The notes under the pieces are model-generated. The model was not told the origin of the DNA and searched no databases. It saw nothing but the letters and a program-made list of their open reading frames with translations. A stretch of 64,000 nt of DNA from Sabellastarte sp. h YS-2021 (lineage: Eukaryota; Annelida; Polychaeta; Sabellida; Sabellidae): contig OZ024936.1 in the NCBI GenBank assembly GCA_964017235.1, positions 44,133,028 to 44,197,027 of the forward strand, written 5' to 3'. Made by a program: the position numbers and the translations under genes. Shown in pieces: positions 23,771 to 35,165 of the stretch (position 1 is its first letter; each line of letters starts with the position of its first letter).

Positions 23771-25732
23771 GCATCAACATTTGAATCATTACTGATTTGA
23801 AGAAAACTTGTTGCAAATGCCATTTCAAATGTCAGTATGCTGAGAAATTTTCTTCACTAAAAAGTACCTTATGCTGCCTTTCTTCATAATGGTAAAATGT
23901 TAATAATTACAATGGTGATGTTCTGTAAAGGTACAGAAACATAAGACCTTTTGTGTGGTTAAAATTCAATCAAACATCTATGTATATATATTTTTACAAT
24001 TTCATGTTGGAAAACAATTTACTGATTACTGATTTCATTTTTGCCAAACCTTCACATTTTTGGCCAAAAATACATAAGTAAAAATGATTGAATTACAAAA
24101 GGTTAAGGTTTGTCAGAACCATAAATACTGCAGATCTGACCTCTGGGCAGATAAATGTGGCATAATTTAGTCCTTATAAATAGATAGATTATTATAAATA
24201 CATAGATTATTTATTTATTTAGAATCAAAGAAATATACCCACTGAAAAGCAATGTTAGAATTTTATGGTTTCAACCAGACAACCAGGAAGAGACAAACTA
24301 TTTGGTGATATCCTTTATTTTAGTTGCTAGGTCTGGATCAAAGCTATGAAATAGCAATCATTTTGACAAGAAACTATTAGTGACAGTTGAATCAATTATC
24401 TTTCATATGCTTTCAAGTGATAAGTTACACTCAGCAACAGTGCTGTTTGTTGATATTTCTCAATAAGACTTCTGAGTGCATCAACCTAATTTATTCAAGT
24501 TTTTATCCCGGCACGAAACCTTTTCCCTTTAACCAGAAGGTTTGTTTTATCAACAAGCCAAGAAAACAGGCATAAGTAAGTACATTGGTTTGGTAAACTG
24601 TCTTTCAGTTGAAAAAGTGAAATATTAAATTAAAATATTTTACACGAAACTATTGCTTGTTTGAAACTGAGATTATATAACGCCAAGTGTCTTTCCCAAA
24701 CAATTCGTTTTATCAGTTAATTTTCCTAAAATCTGACATACTTTATTAAACAAAGATTATCAGACTTTAATAATACGCCATACGCCAACTGGTCAGGCCT
24801 AAATATAATTGTTAATGTGTATTGAATGCAAAATTACATGGTGACAAGCATGCTACTTCTAAATATTGCATACTTGTAAGCTGATATGTAACACCTATTA
24901 ACTGACTATTCAGACGCCATTATCTCTGGTATTCTATCCTAAATAGATTACACCATAAAGGTTATTTACCTGGCCCCTAATTCAGTATGACATGACACTC
25001 TAATAGGCTATCTGGCATATGAGAGTCTGCTCAAACACCCGCCTTACATTTACTCTAAAACAGAAGGAAACCCAATATTTGTATCTATACGAGAACCCTC
25101 CAAATGTTTGTATATTTGCAGACATATCAATGATGGGCAGGTAGATATTTACAGCAGGTGGATGTAACTGACAGACAAAACCAGAGTTGCACGTTGATGA
25201 TGTGTTAACAAGAGTTCAGTTCATAGCATCCAGGAAGGAAAATAAGCAGAATACAGTGAGGCACAAAAAGGAAACATAAAAATGAGGTTCATATGGATTA
25301 CTAGCAATAAATGAAATACTTGCAATAGCTATAAAAAGTCGCCTGCCATGGGCCTAAGTTGACAAGGAACAAGGAACACTGATCCCTATGTAATTGGTAG
25401 TTCCTCAAACAGGACCCTGTTAACCTAAGTGGTTTCTTTGCAGAAATTGGATAAGCTGCTATGTGCCGGGGATGTCTAATTGTGTTGTGTTTATATTTAG
25501 TGCTTTTTGTCCTGTGTTTTTTCTTAAGGCATTTCTATTCCAAGACTGCCTTTCCCGGTTTCAGCAAACATGTCCATAATTTGATTAACTATTTTTAATT
25601 TAAATATCCTAAATTTCTGACAAAAGTTTTAACCATAAAAGACTCTGTTGGGAACATAATAATTTGATTATATTTGGAACTTTGTCCTTCCAATCAACGC
25701 TATTCTTTTGAAACTAAGTATTACTTTTTGGA
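23771..25732. repeat. Intron 1 stretch with dispersed repeat G, copy 2 (about 25340-25485)
   Basis: TAGTTCCTCAAACAGGACCC, TGTTAACCTAAGTGG, CAGAAATTGGATAAGCTGCT and GGATGTCT match copy 1 near 22.9 kb. The rest is unassigned. Confidence 0.55.
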
Positions 25733-25905
25733 GGGGTGCATTCTGGTATAGTGGATAAAACTTGGCTTCATTTGCTACCTGAACTGAAGTGGGAAAGCTG
25801 ATAGTTTTCAACTGATATGCACACCACTCCTCCATCTTAACTACCCATCATTATAGGACCCGTACAATGTGTTGAAAGCAATGTTTCACGCATGGGAGAT
25901 AATAA
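25733..25905 (+). mobile_element. SINE-A copy, strongly diverged
   Basis: The order is that of SINE-A: GGGGTGCATTCTGGTATAGT with a box-A remnant, then CTGAACTGAAGTGGGAAAGC, AACTACCCATCATTATAGG, CCCGTACAATGTGTTGAAAG. Box B has been lost. Confidence 0.7.
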
Positions 25906-26089
25906 AATTTTAAGAAACTTTGCCGGGGGTGCGCACACCCAGGTATTAGCGAAAAACTGGCCCCTCCACACAAAAAAATTCTAGAATCGCATTTGTGGCT
26001 CAATGAGTTTCATATTTTAATAATATCCATCAGGTATCATTAGTGTAAATAAGTTGGGATTTGTATTTGGGTAGACCAAAACATGGACC

Positions 26090-26310
26090 AAAACAGTCAT
26101 TTCAAAATGTACAAGATTTTTAAATGTGTTTCAAAAAACACACCAGAAGTACACACCAGAGGGGTTAAGGGCATGGAATTGCAACATGGGGCCGCTCCTT
26201 GTTAAATGTGCGCTAGTAAGAAAAACTGGACTTTTATTGGAGACATAAGAACAAAGTCGTGAAGCAAAATTAAATATGAATTGTGACGACCACGTGGAAA
26301 GTTAGGTTTA
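26090..26310 (+). repeat. Dispersed family E, copy 1
   Basis: It shares with the copies at 60.0, 53.3 and 43.2 kb an ordered set of blocks: ACACACCAGA/GGGGTTAAGG, GGGGCCGCTCCTTGTTAAAT, AACAAAGTCGTGAAGCAAAA and TTGTGACGACCACGTGGAA. There is no coding capacity and no recognised family. Confidence 0.6.
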
Positions 26311-27559
26311 AATATATTCTGGAGTTTAGATCCAGATCTAAATCATCTTTGTAGGGGACTGAGCTAAGGCTAAACCTCATCTTGTGCGAAAATATAATCT
26401 CTATCCAAACTTATAATTTTGAGTTATGGGAACAGGCAAATAAACATATGTGATTACATAACCCCCTTATCTTCATGGGCCGAAAGGTTAAAATAATAAA
26501 ACGATATAGATCATGATAAATTTTTCTCTCAAGAAGAACACATGCAAAATATTACCCTGGTGATTTTAACAAAATAATTGACCTGATGCAATGACCAAAA
26601 CAATAGAAAAGTGACAAAAATGAACATTTTTTGGTCCCTAGAGAGTACAAATATTAAATATATTCATTGTTTGCATAAATGAAGGCCTCCCAATTGAAGC
26701 ACTTGTCAGCTTCATCCATAAGCAACTATCTAATTGGAATAGCTGCATATTAACATTCTCTTTGGCAATGACATCTTTTTTGGTATTTATATTAATCTTT
26801 TGAAGTTTTGATATTTTGAATTCTTATTTATATTTGTAAACAATGCAAAAGATGTATTTCAAGTGATTGTCTAAAAAGGCAATACAATTAGGAACCAAAA
26901 ATAAATCATTTACTACATTTAGTTATTCAAAAAAAAAGATTGCAGTAGTGAAATAAAAATCTACATTCCTCACAAACACAGATTATAATATTGCTAAAAA
27001 TATTTGAAGTTGAGCAATTATTTTTAAATGAGCTGTTGTACTGCTTTACAAAAAAATGTGGTCCTGACAAAGCAGGGAAGGTTGGCACTAGGATGCCTTT
27101 CATAGAACACAATGGCAGGCTGAAATATCATTGTGTTTATCTCCTGACGACAGACCATTTCCCAGTCGGCCACTAATGACCTTGCTAAACACCAGAAAAA
27201 TGGCCACCAAAATGTATACAAGTTGGAGGGTTGAGAATTTTTAGGAATCCAAAAATTTGTCTAATTATAATACTGAGGAGTGTTCAGTATATTCTGATTA
27301 TTAATTAATATTATACCATAGTCTTCCTATTCAAAAAGTAACAATAGTTCTTGTTGATATAAAACTGAACGATGTACGCTGTTGTTGTGTTGGGTGGTAA
27401 AATAGTCACCGTGTTTTTAAGAATTATATGAAAATACAATAAAACTAACTGTAATACAATATTTTAAACAATCAACAGGTCCAGTTCCTGAATAAATATA
27501 TAAATAAATCTGAATTTCAAACTAAGACAACAGTTTATAGGATTTTTGTGTATCCCAAA
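26311..27559. other. Intron 1 stretch, nothing recognised
   Basis: AT-rich, with short open frames on both strands near 26.9-27.2 kb that overlap each other and show no motif. Confidence 0.4.
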
Positions 27560-27785
27560 ATACTGTACAGGTATACATTTTAGCTAGAATAAAATTTCAC
27601 TAGTTCTTCATTTTTAAGAAATTTAATAGACTTCATTTTTACTAATGGCTAGGTTCTACTTGAGATATTAATACAGTTTTAACTCTTCACTGGGAATTTA
27701 TTTCAACTATCTAAGCTCATTACCTAAAATAGCTAAAAATGATTTCTAGTGAAAATTTCAACTTATTTTGTACATGCACTTGTGG
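27560..27785 (-). repeat. Dispersed repeat, inverted partner of 18510-18770
   Basis: ACTAATGGCTAGGTTCTACT then TGAGATATTAA is the reverse complement of the matching block near 18690. Flanking TTAGCTA, TTTCACTAG and TTCTAGTGAAA motifs also recur. Orientation relative to the first copy is opposite. Confidence 0.65.
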
Positions 27786-28649
27786 ATTGGTTAAGCCTTG
27801 ATTCACTGCAGTGTTACTCTTGGAACAAGTCCTTGATCCCCTCCCTATCTCACTAGACCATTAATCTCAGGCTTTTCAGGTTGTCCTTAAAGATGGTGTT
27901 GCAAAGACCCCACCCGGCACCATATTTGTCATCTCAAGCATTAATCCCAAACAGATAAAGAAATTAGGTCACATTAGGTTACATTGCGAGAGATACCATT
28001 ATTAGTGCCTATTTTTCGTAAATATTTGAATAAGGATTAAAATATGTTACATAAATCATTAGAAAGCTATATTTACATGTAGCTTCTGTTTGTTCTTTGT
28101 TGTAATAAAGTCAATACAGAAATGGCAGATAAATATAAAATTATCCACAGCAAGCCATATTTGGCCCATACAGGGGACTATACGGAACAGGCAATATATT
28201 TTTTATACAACCGCACCTTCGTACCCTGGATAAGAAGTGTCAATAACTTCCGGTTTTTCACTAACATCGCAGAGATTATGTAACCTACAAAAACATGTAT
28301 TATATATATCCTTAGAAAGATCTCTTCACAGCGCTTCTTGCTCGTGTTTGCTGCATAAACATCCATGCAGGAATGACTGAGATATTGCTAGTTAAAGATT
28401 GGACTTTTTATGTTCACTGTCGTCCATTTTCGACAGCCTTTTTCACATTCTCTCTATAAGTGTGGATTTATTTAAGTCATAAAACATACAAAATGGTGGA
28501 TACTAAAAATGCTTTGCACTCGTATAATATAATCTTCTTTATGATATATTTTTCTGTATATGTCATTCAGGAAGTTTTCCTATTATATTCCCTGGTGCAC
28601 CCTTACTATGAATGAGTGTTCTAGCTGCTTTTTGTACTATTTCGATATA
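27786..28649. other. Intron 1 stretch, nothing secure
   Basis: GGTCACATTAGGTTACATTG near 27970 is reminiscent of the (ATTAG)n LINE tails but too short to call. Confidence 0.35.
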
Positions 28650-28974
28650 TATTATTATTATGTATTTATACTCAGCGCAATATCTCCATATACTACAGGA
28701 CTCAAAGCGCTATTTAACCAATCTGACTGTACAGGTACAGCCCCAACTCACAAGTAACTGACAATCCCCTAACTGGAAGATAGAGGCTCAAGGATGACCA
28801 TTTATCAACGTCCTTGAGGTTCTTTAACCTGCCACTGGGGATAGGACCCAATGACAGAGGACCGCCATTTTAAGTGGTCATCCGAGCTACTATGTATCTG
28901 TCTGTACCTGGGATTGAACCCATGTCCTCTGAGTTCCTAGACAAGTGTGTTACCCGCTAGGCCACAGTGGCAGA
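28650..28974 (-). mobile_element. SINE-B copy (tRNA-derived), antisense, near full length
   Basis: It is the reverse of the 13.0-kb copy. It starts with the tail (ATTATGTATTTATACTCAGC), passes GTACAGGTACAGCCCCAACT, and ends at the head with GGGATTGAACCCAT (box B) and GCTAGGCCACAGTGGC (box A). A short GATATAT on each side may be the target-site duplication. Confidence 0.9.
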
Positions 28975-29569
28975 TATATGGACCTATTGGCATATTATTT
29001 GAATAATTCGAATATTCTTAGTTCGTAGAAGTATACAGGTGATGCTGTATTGTGCTGAAGTTAGCTCTTACACAGTTACGGTCTAATCTATCTTAAATTA
29101 GAAAGAATTGAGTTGACTTGTGTACTATGTGAACAGAAAAGCCCTTATCCTTGCAAAGGACAAAGGTCAAAGTTAGGGCTTTACTTTATTTGAGTACTCT
29201 GTTCAATAAGAAAAAACTAAAATCTAAATGTAATTGTTTTATGAGCACGATCTCAGAAGTTAACAATGGAAAGTATTCAATATCATTATTCACTTGTTAT
29301 GTGTAATCCTTTTTCTAAAAAATTCTCTGGCAGAACTGTAAGTATTACTTGTTTACATTACCTTTGAATGCCACTGAAGCTAGTTTTGAGAAATTATAAC
29401 ATTGCTAAGATAATGACAACTATGAACACCAAGATGTGATTGCCACCTATTTCACGATATCGAGTTAGTTAGGAAAAGTGAATCCTTGATATTGCAGATA
29501 GTTCTAAAAATATTTGGCAATAAAGGAAATAAGCTGATTGGAGACATTTTCACATGCAAGCCAGACTTA
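28975..29569. other. Intron 1 stretch, nothing recognised
   Basis: AT-rich, no coding signature. The start of the following LINE may extend a little into it. Confidence 0.4.
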
Positions 29570-30110
29570 TTCAGGAAACACCTGTGCAAGCTGCAAATGC
29601 TCTTGTTAGCAGTTGGCTCGACTATTGTACTTCCTTGTTCAGGAGTCTTTCGAGATTTAATGTTAGGAAGATCCAAGATGTACAGAACCACTTAGCTAGG
29701 ATTGTCACTAACAAAATCATTCACATATAATTCCAGTTCTTAAGAGTTTGCATTGGTTGCCTGTTCAACAACGGTCAGTGTTCAAAAGTCTATAAGTTCC
29801 TTCAAAGTAGTTATCCAAATTATATCAGAGCTTTCTTTTGAATCCTAAGATAAGCTTTTGTAATACTAGGAGTAGTTTGATGGAGGGTAAAATTCTTGAG
29901 CTGCCACAATTTGTTTCATCTGTTCATAAGTCAACTAAGCAATTTGACTTTAGTTTTGCCTATGATGCTCCCAAGGTATGGAATGAGTTGCCAGATGACA
30001 TCCTCTCTACCATATCTCTTCCATCTTTTTGAAGAACCTGAGGCTTATCAGACTAGCCTACCCTAGGTTTCTTAATATTTTCCAAGTGTCTCTGTAGTGT
30101 CGCCCCCACT
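29570..30110 (+). mobile_element. LINE 3' end, family 1 (reverse transcriptase C-terminus), degenerate
   Basis: The translation gives ANALVSSWLDYCTSLFRSLS then RFNVRKIQDVQNHLARIVTN, and after frame breaks TRSSLMEGKILELPQFVSSV and FSFAYDAPKVWNELPDDI. These are the terminal motifs of a CR1/L2-type polymerase; the second part aligns well with the copy at 4.6 kb. Stops and frameshifts show it is dead. The 5S-derived SINE follows directly. Confidence 0.85.
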
Positions 30111-30144
30111 GTGTCTGTATCTCTCAACTATGATTTTTAAGCAC

Positions 30145-30475
30145 GAATTCTAGCGAGTTTCGCGCTTCTAGAGATCACTTTTTTTCATTTTTTTTTTTCA
30201 TTTTTGTTTTAATATCCGGACTTTCCATGAATTGTGGCATAGTGTTGACTACCTCTCTCACCACTGAACTTAAGCAGCAATGGGCTAAGCAAGTACTTGG
30301 ATGGGTGACCACCTCAGGGCACTACTTGTGCCCCTGATGGCTTTTGAGGCTTGGGCTAGTAGGCTGAAACCCCTTTCTGCCTTGTTTTATCTTCTTTCTT
30401 GGTTGTTGCGCCTTAGAGTTTGTTTTGGATGGACATAAAGTGCCATAAAAGTCATATTAGAATAAGAATAATTGG
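30145..30475 (+). mobile_element. 5S rRNA-derived SINE with LINE-like 3' tail
   Basis: 30250-30320 contains GAACTTAAGCAGCAATGGGC and AGTACTTGGATGGGTGACCA, the box A and box C region of 5S rRNA in the right order and spacing. After a unique body (GGCTTGGGCTAGTAGGCTGA) it ends GACATAAAGTGCCATAAAAG then TCATATTAGAATAAGAATAA. That ending resembles the 3' end of the LINE at 5.0 kb (GACATAAAAGTCCACATTAG). The precise 5' edge against the preceding LINE is uncertain. The 5S part is too diverged to be a working rRNA gene. Confidence 0.8.
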
Positions 30476-31574
30476 TTGTTTAATTGCTTAATTGGCTAAG
30501 TCATGGTGTAAAATATTTATATGACTGTTTAACTAGGCTTCTGCCACCCGTATACATATTATGCATCCTTATTATAAAAGGTATTTCAAGAAAGGTCAGT
30601 ATTACAATTGTTCAGACTCGACATACTCGCAAAACAATGATCTCCGCAAAACATAACCTTGCTTTTTACATCTGATTGAGAGAACAAATGTGTATACACT
30701 AGTTTTATAAAATATCACGTCTTTTGTGTACTAATATCTCACATAATGGAAACTAGAATGCCTTTACATACAGACAAGCCTTTATACATACTTAGGTTCA
30801 AAATACTGTTTTTGATATGTTACCTCGTGGAACTTAAAAATCAAACACAGATAGTGTCTGACTTTATCCATTTTTTTTTTGTCTGAGCCCTATCTCCCAG
30901 ATAACATCAGCAAGGCTTTTGGTTTTTGATATGTAAGTCAGTCTCAAAATCGATATGGAGCCGTCAGGGTCAGTCTGGCACCGTCAAATATGGTTCAGAG
31001 ATACAAGCACTAACCTTATAGACCCTAAGGGAACTCTTCAGCCATACTTGCCCCTTTTGTCATGAGCTATGTATCGATGGTAACTGACCTACGTGTATAT
31101 AATTGTGTTTTATGGGTTTTAAACTATGACTTACATCATGATACTCTTATGTATTTTATGTCATTACCCATACTGGGTCCAAGTGCCAATGTGATTAACA
31201 CCTTTGTAGTATGTAACCCATGTAGATTGGCGAAATTTTAAAACACTTCCGAATTTCTTTATAGTTAAACTGTTTTCAAATTATTTTACTAAATTGTAAA
31301 TAAAATCTACAAGTTTTATTTTCAGACCTTTTGTATCTCACCCGTCCTTGCCCCTCCCCTATAACCATCATTAATCATTACCTTTGCGGTACTTTGACCT
31401 TATTTGGTCCTGACACCCAACTGCTTGGTGCCCTATCCCAATTAACTTCAGCAAAACTTTTTACAGTCCCCAACTGCAACAAAACAACCACAGAGGATAT
31501 AAAAATTTTATTATACATATATATAAAATTCATTGATTCAGTAAATGTTACATAATCTAAACATATTATGCATT
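30476..31574. other. Intron 1 stretch, nothing recognised
   Basis: No coding or repeat signature that I can name. Confidence 0.4.
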
Positions 31575-32282
31575 AAGAAATCTCTACAGAATTTGTCCCC
31601 TGCTAGACCTCAACACATCAGTCCTCTTGGCAAATGCTTTGGTGAGCAGCAGGTTGGACCATTGCAATTCATTGTTCTTATCGCTCACTAATTTTGAGTT
31701 AAGGAGATTGCAGCTAGTCCAAAACTCACTCTGCAGGGTTGTCACCCGCCTCTAAATTCTCTCATATTACCCCTCAACTAAAAAAACTTCACTGGTTACC
31801 AGTCAGATACAGGGTACAATTCAAAATTGGCCTTATTACATACAAAACTCTCAACCAAGGTCAACCAGTTTATCTAAGAGAATTAATCCACCCGTACACC
31901 TCTTCTAGAAATACAAGGCGAAGTTCCCTCAAACTCAAGTTCCTTCAAACCCCCAATTTTGATCGTAGAGTTCACAAATCAATCAAACACTTCTCTAATT
32001 CATTCTGTCACTATGCCCCTGTCCTTTGGAACTCTTTCCCCTTTCATGTTAGAAACAGCCCCTCTGTTCCATCTTTTAGAAAGCACCTCAAAACCCACCT
32101 CTTCAGCTCTAGTTTCCCAACTTAGTTTTCTTCTCTCCCGGCCACACCCATAATCCTGGATCATTGACCTTGAACGCCCCTTGACTCTCCTTAGGAAAAT
32201 GATTTTGATTAATTAGCGCACTGAGTTCCCCTCTGTGGGGAAGATATTGCGCTTGCAAAGCAGTAGATTAGATTAGATTAGA
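31575..32282 (+). mobile_element. LINE 3' end, family 2 (reverse transcriptase C-terminus), one frameshift
   Basis: Frame one reads DLNTSVLLANALVSSRLDHC then NSLFLSLTNFELRRLQLVQN. After a frameshift near 31745 a 120-codon frame continues SKFSHITPQLKKLHWLPV, YRVQFKIGLITYKTLNQGQP, YTSSRNTRRSSLKLKF, FSNSFCHYAPVLWNSFPFHV and FRKHLKTHLFSSSFPT, then a stop. This is the thumb/C-terminal end of a CR1/L2-type polymerase. The 3' UTR (TTGCGCTTGCAAAGCAGTAG) ends in (ATTAG)n at 32262-32282. It is truncated at the 5' end and clearly related to the 48.1 and 60.9 kb copies. Confidence 0.92.
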
Positions 32283-32398
32283 TAAACATTAGTATATATT
32301 CACACTTCAGAATAGGATACACAACATGAAAAGTCATATAAAATACCGTTACATTAAAAAAGTGTAAAAATTAAAGAGACTAGACTGATATGACACTG

Positions 32399-32457
32399 TG
32401 ACCTCCTAGAGGTCACCCCATTTATCATCCCACACTGTGCTTGACCTCTGAAGGTCA
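32399..32457. promoter_or_regulatory. Two everted AGGTCA pairs (candidate nuclear-receptor sites)
   Basis: TGACCT-5 nt-AGGTCA at 32399-32415 and TGACCT-4 nt-AGGTCA at 32442-32457. All four half-sites are perfect. AGGTCA is the known half-site of many nuclear receptors. Function is inferred only; chance or a repeat origin is possible. Confidence 0.3.
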
Positions 32458-34994
32458 AGGTTGTGATCTACAGGCCATAATTGGATTAAAGTGGGACTTC
32501 AGCAAGACTTTTTAAAAGATACCCCAACAAACATTTTGACAAACACATTATGTCTGATTTTGCAGAGAAAAGGCTACATTTGGTACAATACTCATTAGCC
32601 ATTAAAAGTGAAGTGCCTGACACAATGTTATACAAGGAACAATCCAAACATTTACGACAATTACCTTGCAGCAGAAAAGCTGGGTAATTATTGCAAGACC
32701 ATACATGAGCCGGGAAGAATAGGCCAATGTAGACACATTTGGTGATCAGAAATGATATACTTTCACAGTAAAGTGTCTGGGCTTTTCTATAGCAGCCATT
32801 TGTTTGACTTACTGATATCATAACGTGCCAAGACATAGATATGATTGCCTCTTGTACTCATTGCTTCACTTAAAACTCACTTAAGATATTAGAATTCTGA
32901 ACGAGAAACTGATTTATTTGCTGTTTTACTGAATTGTCTGTAGACTGTTGCACTGTCAAATATAAAACATCTTGCTTTAAAACCCTTCCAACACACAACA
33001 GTTTCTGGAAAGAGCAATAAATCCCATGTGGTACCTTGCAAAAGATCACAGGAACCCCATGATAAAAAGTAAGGACACTTAGCTACAAACTTACTGTTGC
33101 ATTTTGAAAATTAAATTTGACGTGCTCTCTGAAATATTCTCTGAAAAGCTACATTATCAAACTGTTTGTTTCATGTAAAATAAAATAAAACAATCATCCT
33201 TTTAAAATACTGTTAGAATATTTCAACGTTTCCAAGTTGATTTCTTCCGTATTAAAGGTTTTAAGCCAATACTTGGATTTGAGGTAGCCAAAGTTAACGT
33301 TATACAACAAAAGGAGCTTTAGGGCTTATTTATGAAGTCCTATAAAAGCTGCCACAGTCTGCTGAACAGGCATTTCTGCAGTGCTACTACCAGGGGGTAT
33401 TTATCTACTTCCTCTGTCTGCTACTTCCTCCATTATAATGTCCAGTAATGGGGAACATTCTTCACCGCCCTAGTTTATGTTTTTGTATCTTAATTAAACA
33501 TCATGAATTCTAGTTTTACCTAAGACAAAAAGCAGGAGATACAGTTTGATCATCAGTCTTTCCAACACAATATAATAACTTTCTTTCGTTCGTTTTCTTT
33601 CTTTCGACAGTAAAATGAGTAAAGGTCACTTAAGTAGGCCCAAGCGCTTTAAATTTCACCGCAGTGTTTCTACTCATTTTATTTACCTGTATTTTGGAAT
33701 ACTGAAAGATTTGTTTTAAGTTGTAGACTTACAGGGTCCCAGTTAAAGTAGTTAGGTCCTTAGACAAATGAAAAGAGAAACAATAAAAGTTGAAAACAAA
33801 TCTTTCGAAATGGGATGAAAGGATCCAAGAATGAGTGTGTGAAAATGACAGGTTTAATGTACATTGATTCATACTTTCAGGTAAATTACCCTTAACTCTT
33901 TGTACTTTTATATCATGAAATCAGCAGGAAAAATAGTAATAACTCGAGAGTAAAAACGAAGAAACATTAGATTGCAATGATCCTTTTGCAGCTGATAAAT
34001 AATACAGTTGGTTGTTGACACAAAGCCCTAATACAAATCTCCCATTGAAACTTCTGATGGTGAGTGGTAAAAGAGTGGTATTTTTCCCCCATCATCACCA
34101 GACCATACATCAAAGATGCCAGCTGCAACAAATGATTATGACTGCTAACCAATAAACTGGAACATCACCAGTTTAAGTCTAGCTTGTATTTTGAACTGAT
34201 GTTGGAATTGAAAAGCTTTAAACAAAAGATAAATTATAGATCCCTGTTTGCAAAAGGACACATTTTTATTTCACATATGAATGCAGTTGAAGTTGGAAGA
34301 AAGAGATAGAGCCTAAATTATTTTGCTGAAAGGGAAATTACCGAAGATTGTTTTAACAATAAAGACTGATTTCGATTAAGAGTGATAATGTTAATATTAA
34401 TATTCACACGCATGAATAAAATACTGTTGATTATACATGGCAAAAGAGAAAACTAAATCACCCAAGTTATATTTTGACTGACTTGTTATTCCAAATTTCA
34501 TAAAATCTTTAAACTAGTATTTTAACTGATAAGCAGAGATGGTTATAATTACATGTGCTGCATCAATAAAATTTTGTGACGCTTTGTTGTAGTCAATATT
34601 GATGTACTAAGAATTATTTTGAATCTGCCTATATATTCAGGGAAAGAATGTCAAAGAAAACCAAGGAAGAATAAACTGTATCTATAGAATTCTTGCAATG
34701 ACATCTTTAAACATACCATTTTTGTCTGCATGGATGACACCATTGAGCATGTGATGAAGACAACTTTAAAGGTTTGTTTGCCACTAACGTTTACAGCTAA
34801 TTCAATACACTCAAGACACCTAAAACCTGATGACAAACAAAGGGAGGGCTCTTGATCACAATAGAAAAGAATTGATTGATGTGAGACCCAGAATATGAAC
34901 ATTGGGACAGTGATCCATACCAAACTGTGAGCTAATATTGACCAAGATGAGGAAAACTTAACTCGCAAGTCTTTTCTGAATATTGGACCAAAAA
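32458..34994. other. Intron 1 stretch, nothing recognised
   Basis: A 116-codon minus-strand frame at 32486-32836 was inspected; it is Cys-rich but matches no family I know and lacks matching splice phase. The rest is AT-rich. Confidence 0.4.
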
Positions 34995-35165
34995 TACTTC
35001 TCACACAAGTAATATGGCGGTGTGTTAATTTAATGGGGGTGTTCCACTGGAACCAACCTGTGCGTAACTTGGTATTTTTTGAGGGTCTGGAGCTATGTTT
35101 ACCAAGTCGGTTAGGGTCAGTTGCAGTTTCCCGGCAGTGGTCCAGAGGGCAGCCAACTTCCTTCC
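34995..35165 (-). repeat. Dispersed repeat F, copy 1 (antisense)
   Basis: On the minus strand GGTTCCAGTGGAACACCCCC and ATTAAA, then ACACCGCCATATTAC, matches GTTCCGGTGGAACATCCCCA, TAAAG and ACTGCCGTCATTTTGC near 36940 on the plus strand. A 176-codon minus frame crosses this region without any recognised domain; I do not call it a gene. Confidence 0.55.

Noticed and set aside
30232-30330. Possible functional 5S rRNA gene
   Set aside because: Only the internal promoter region matches; the ends and stems of 5S rRNA are lost, and the body and tail are SINE-like.
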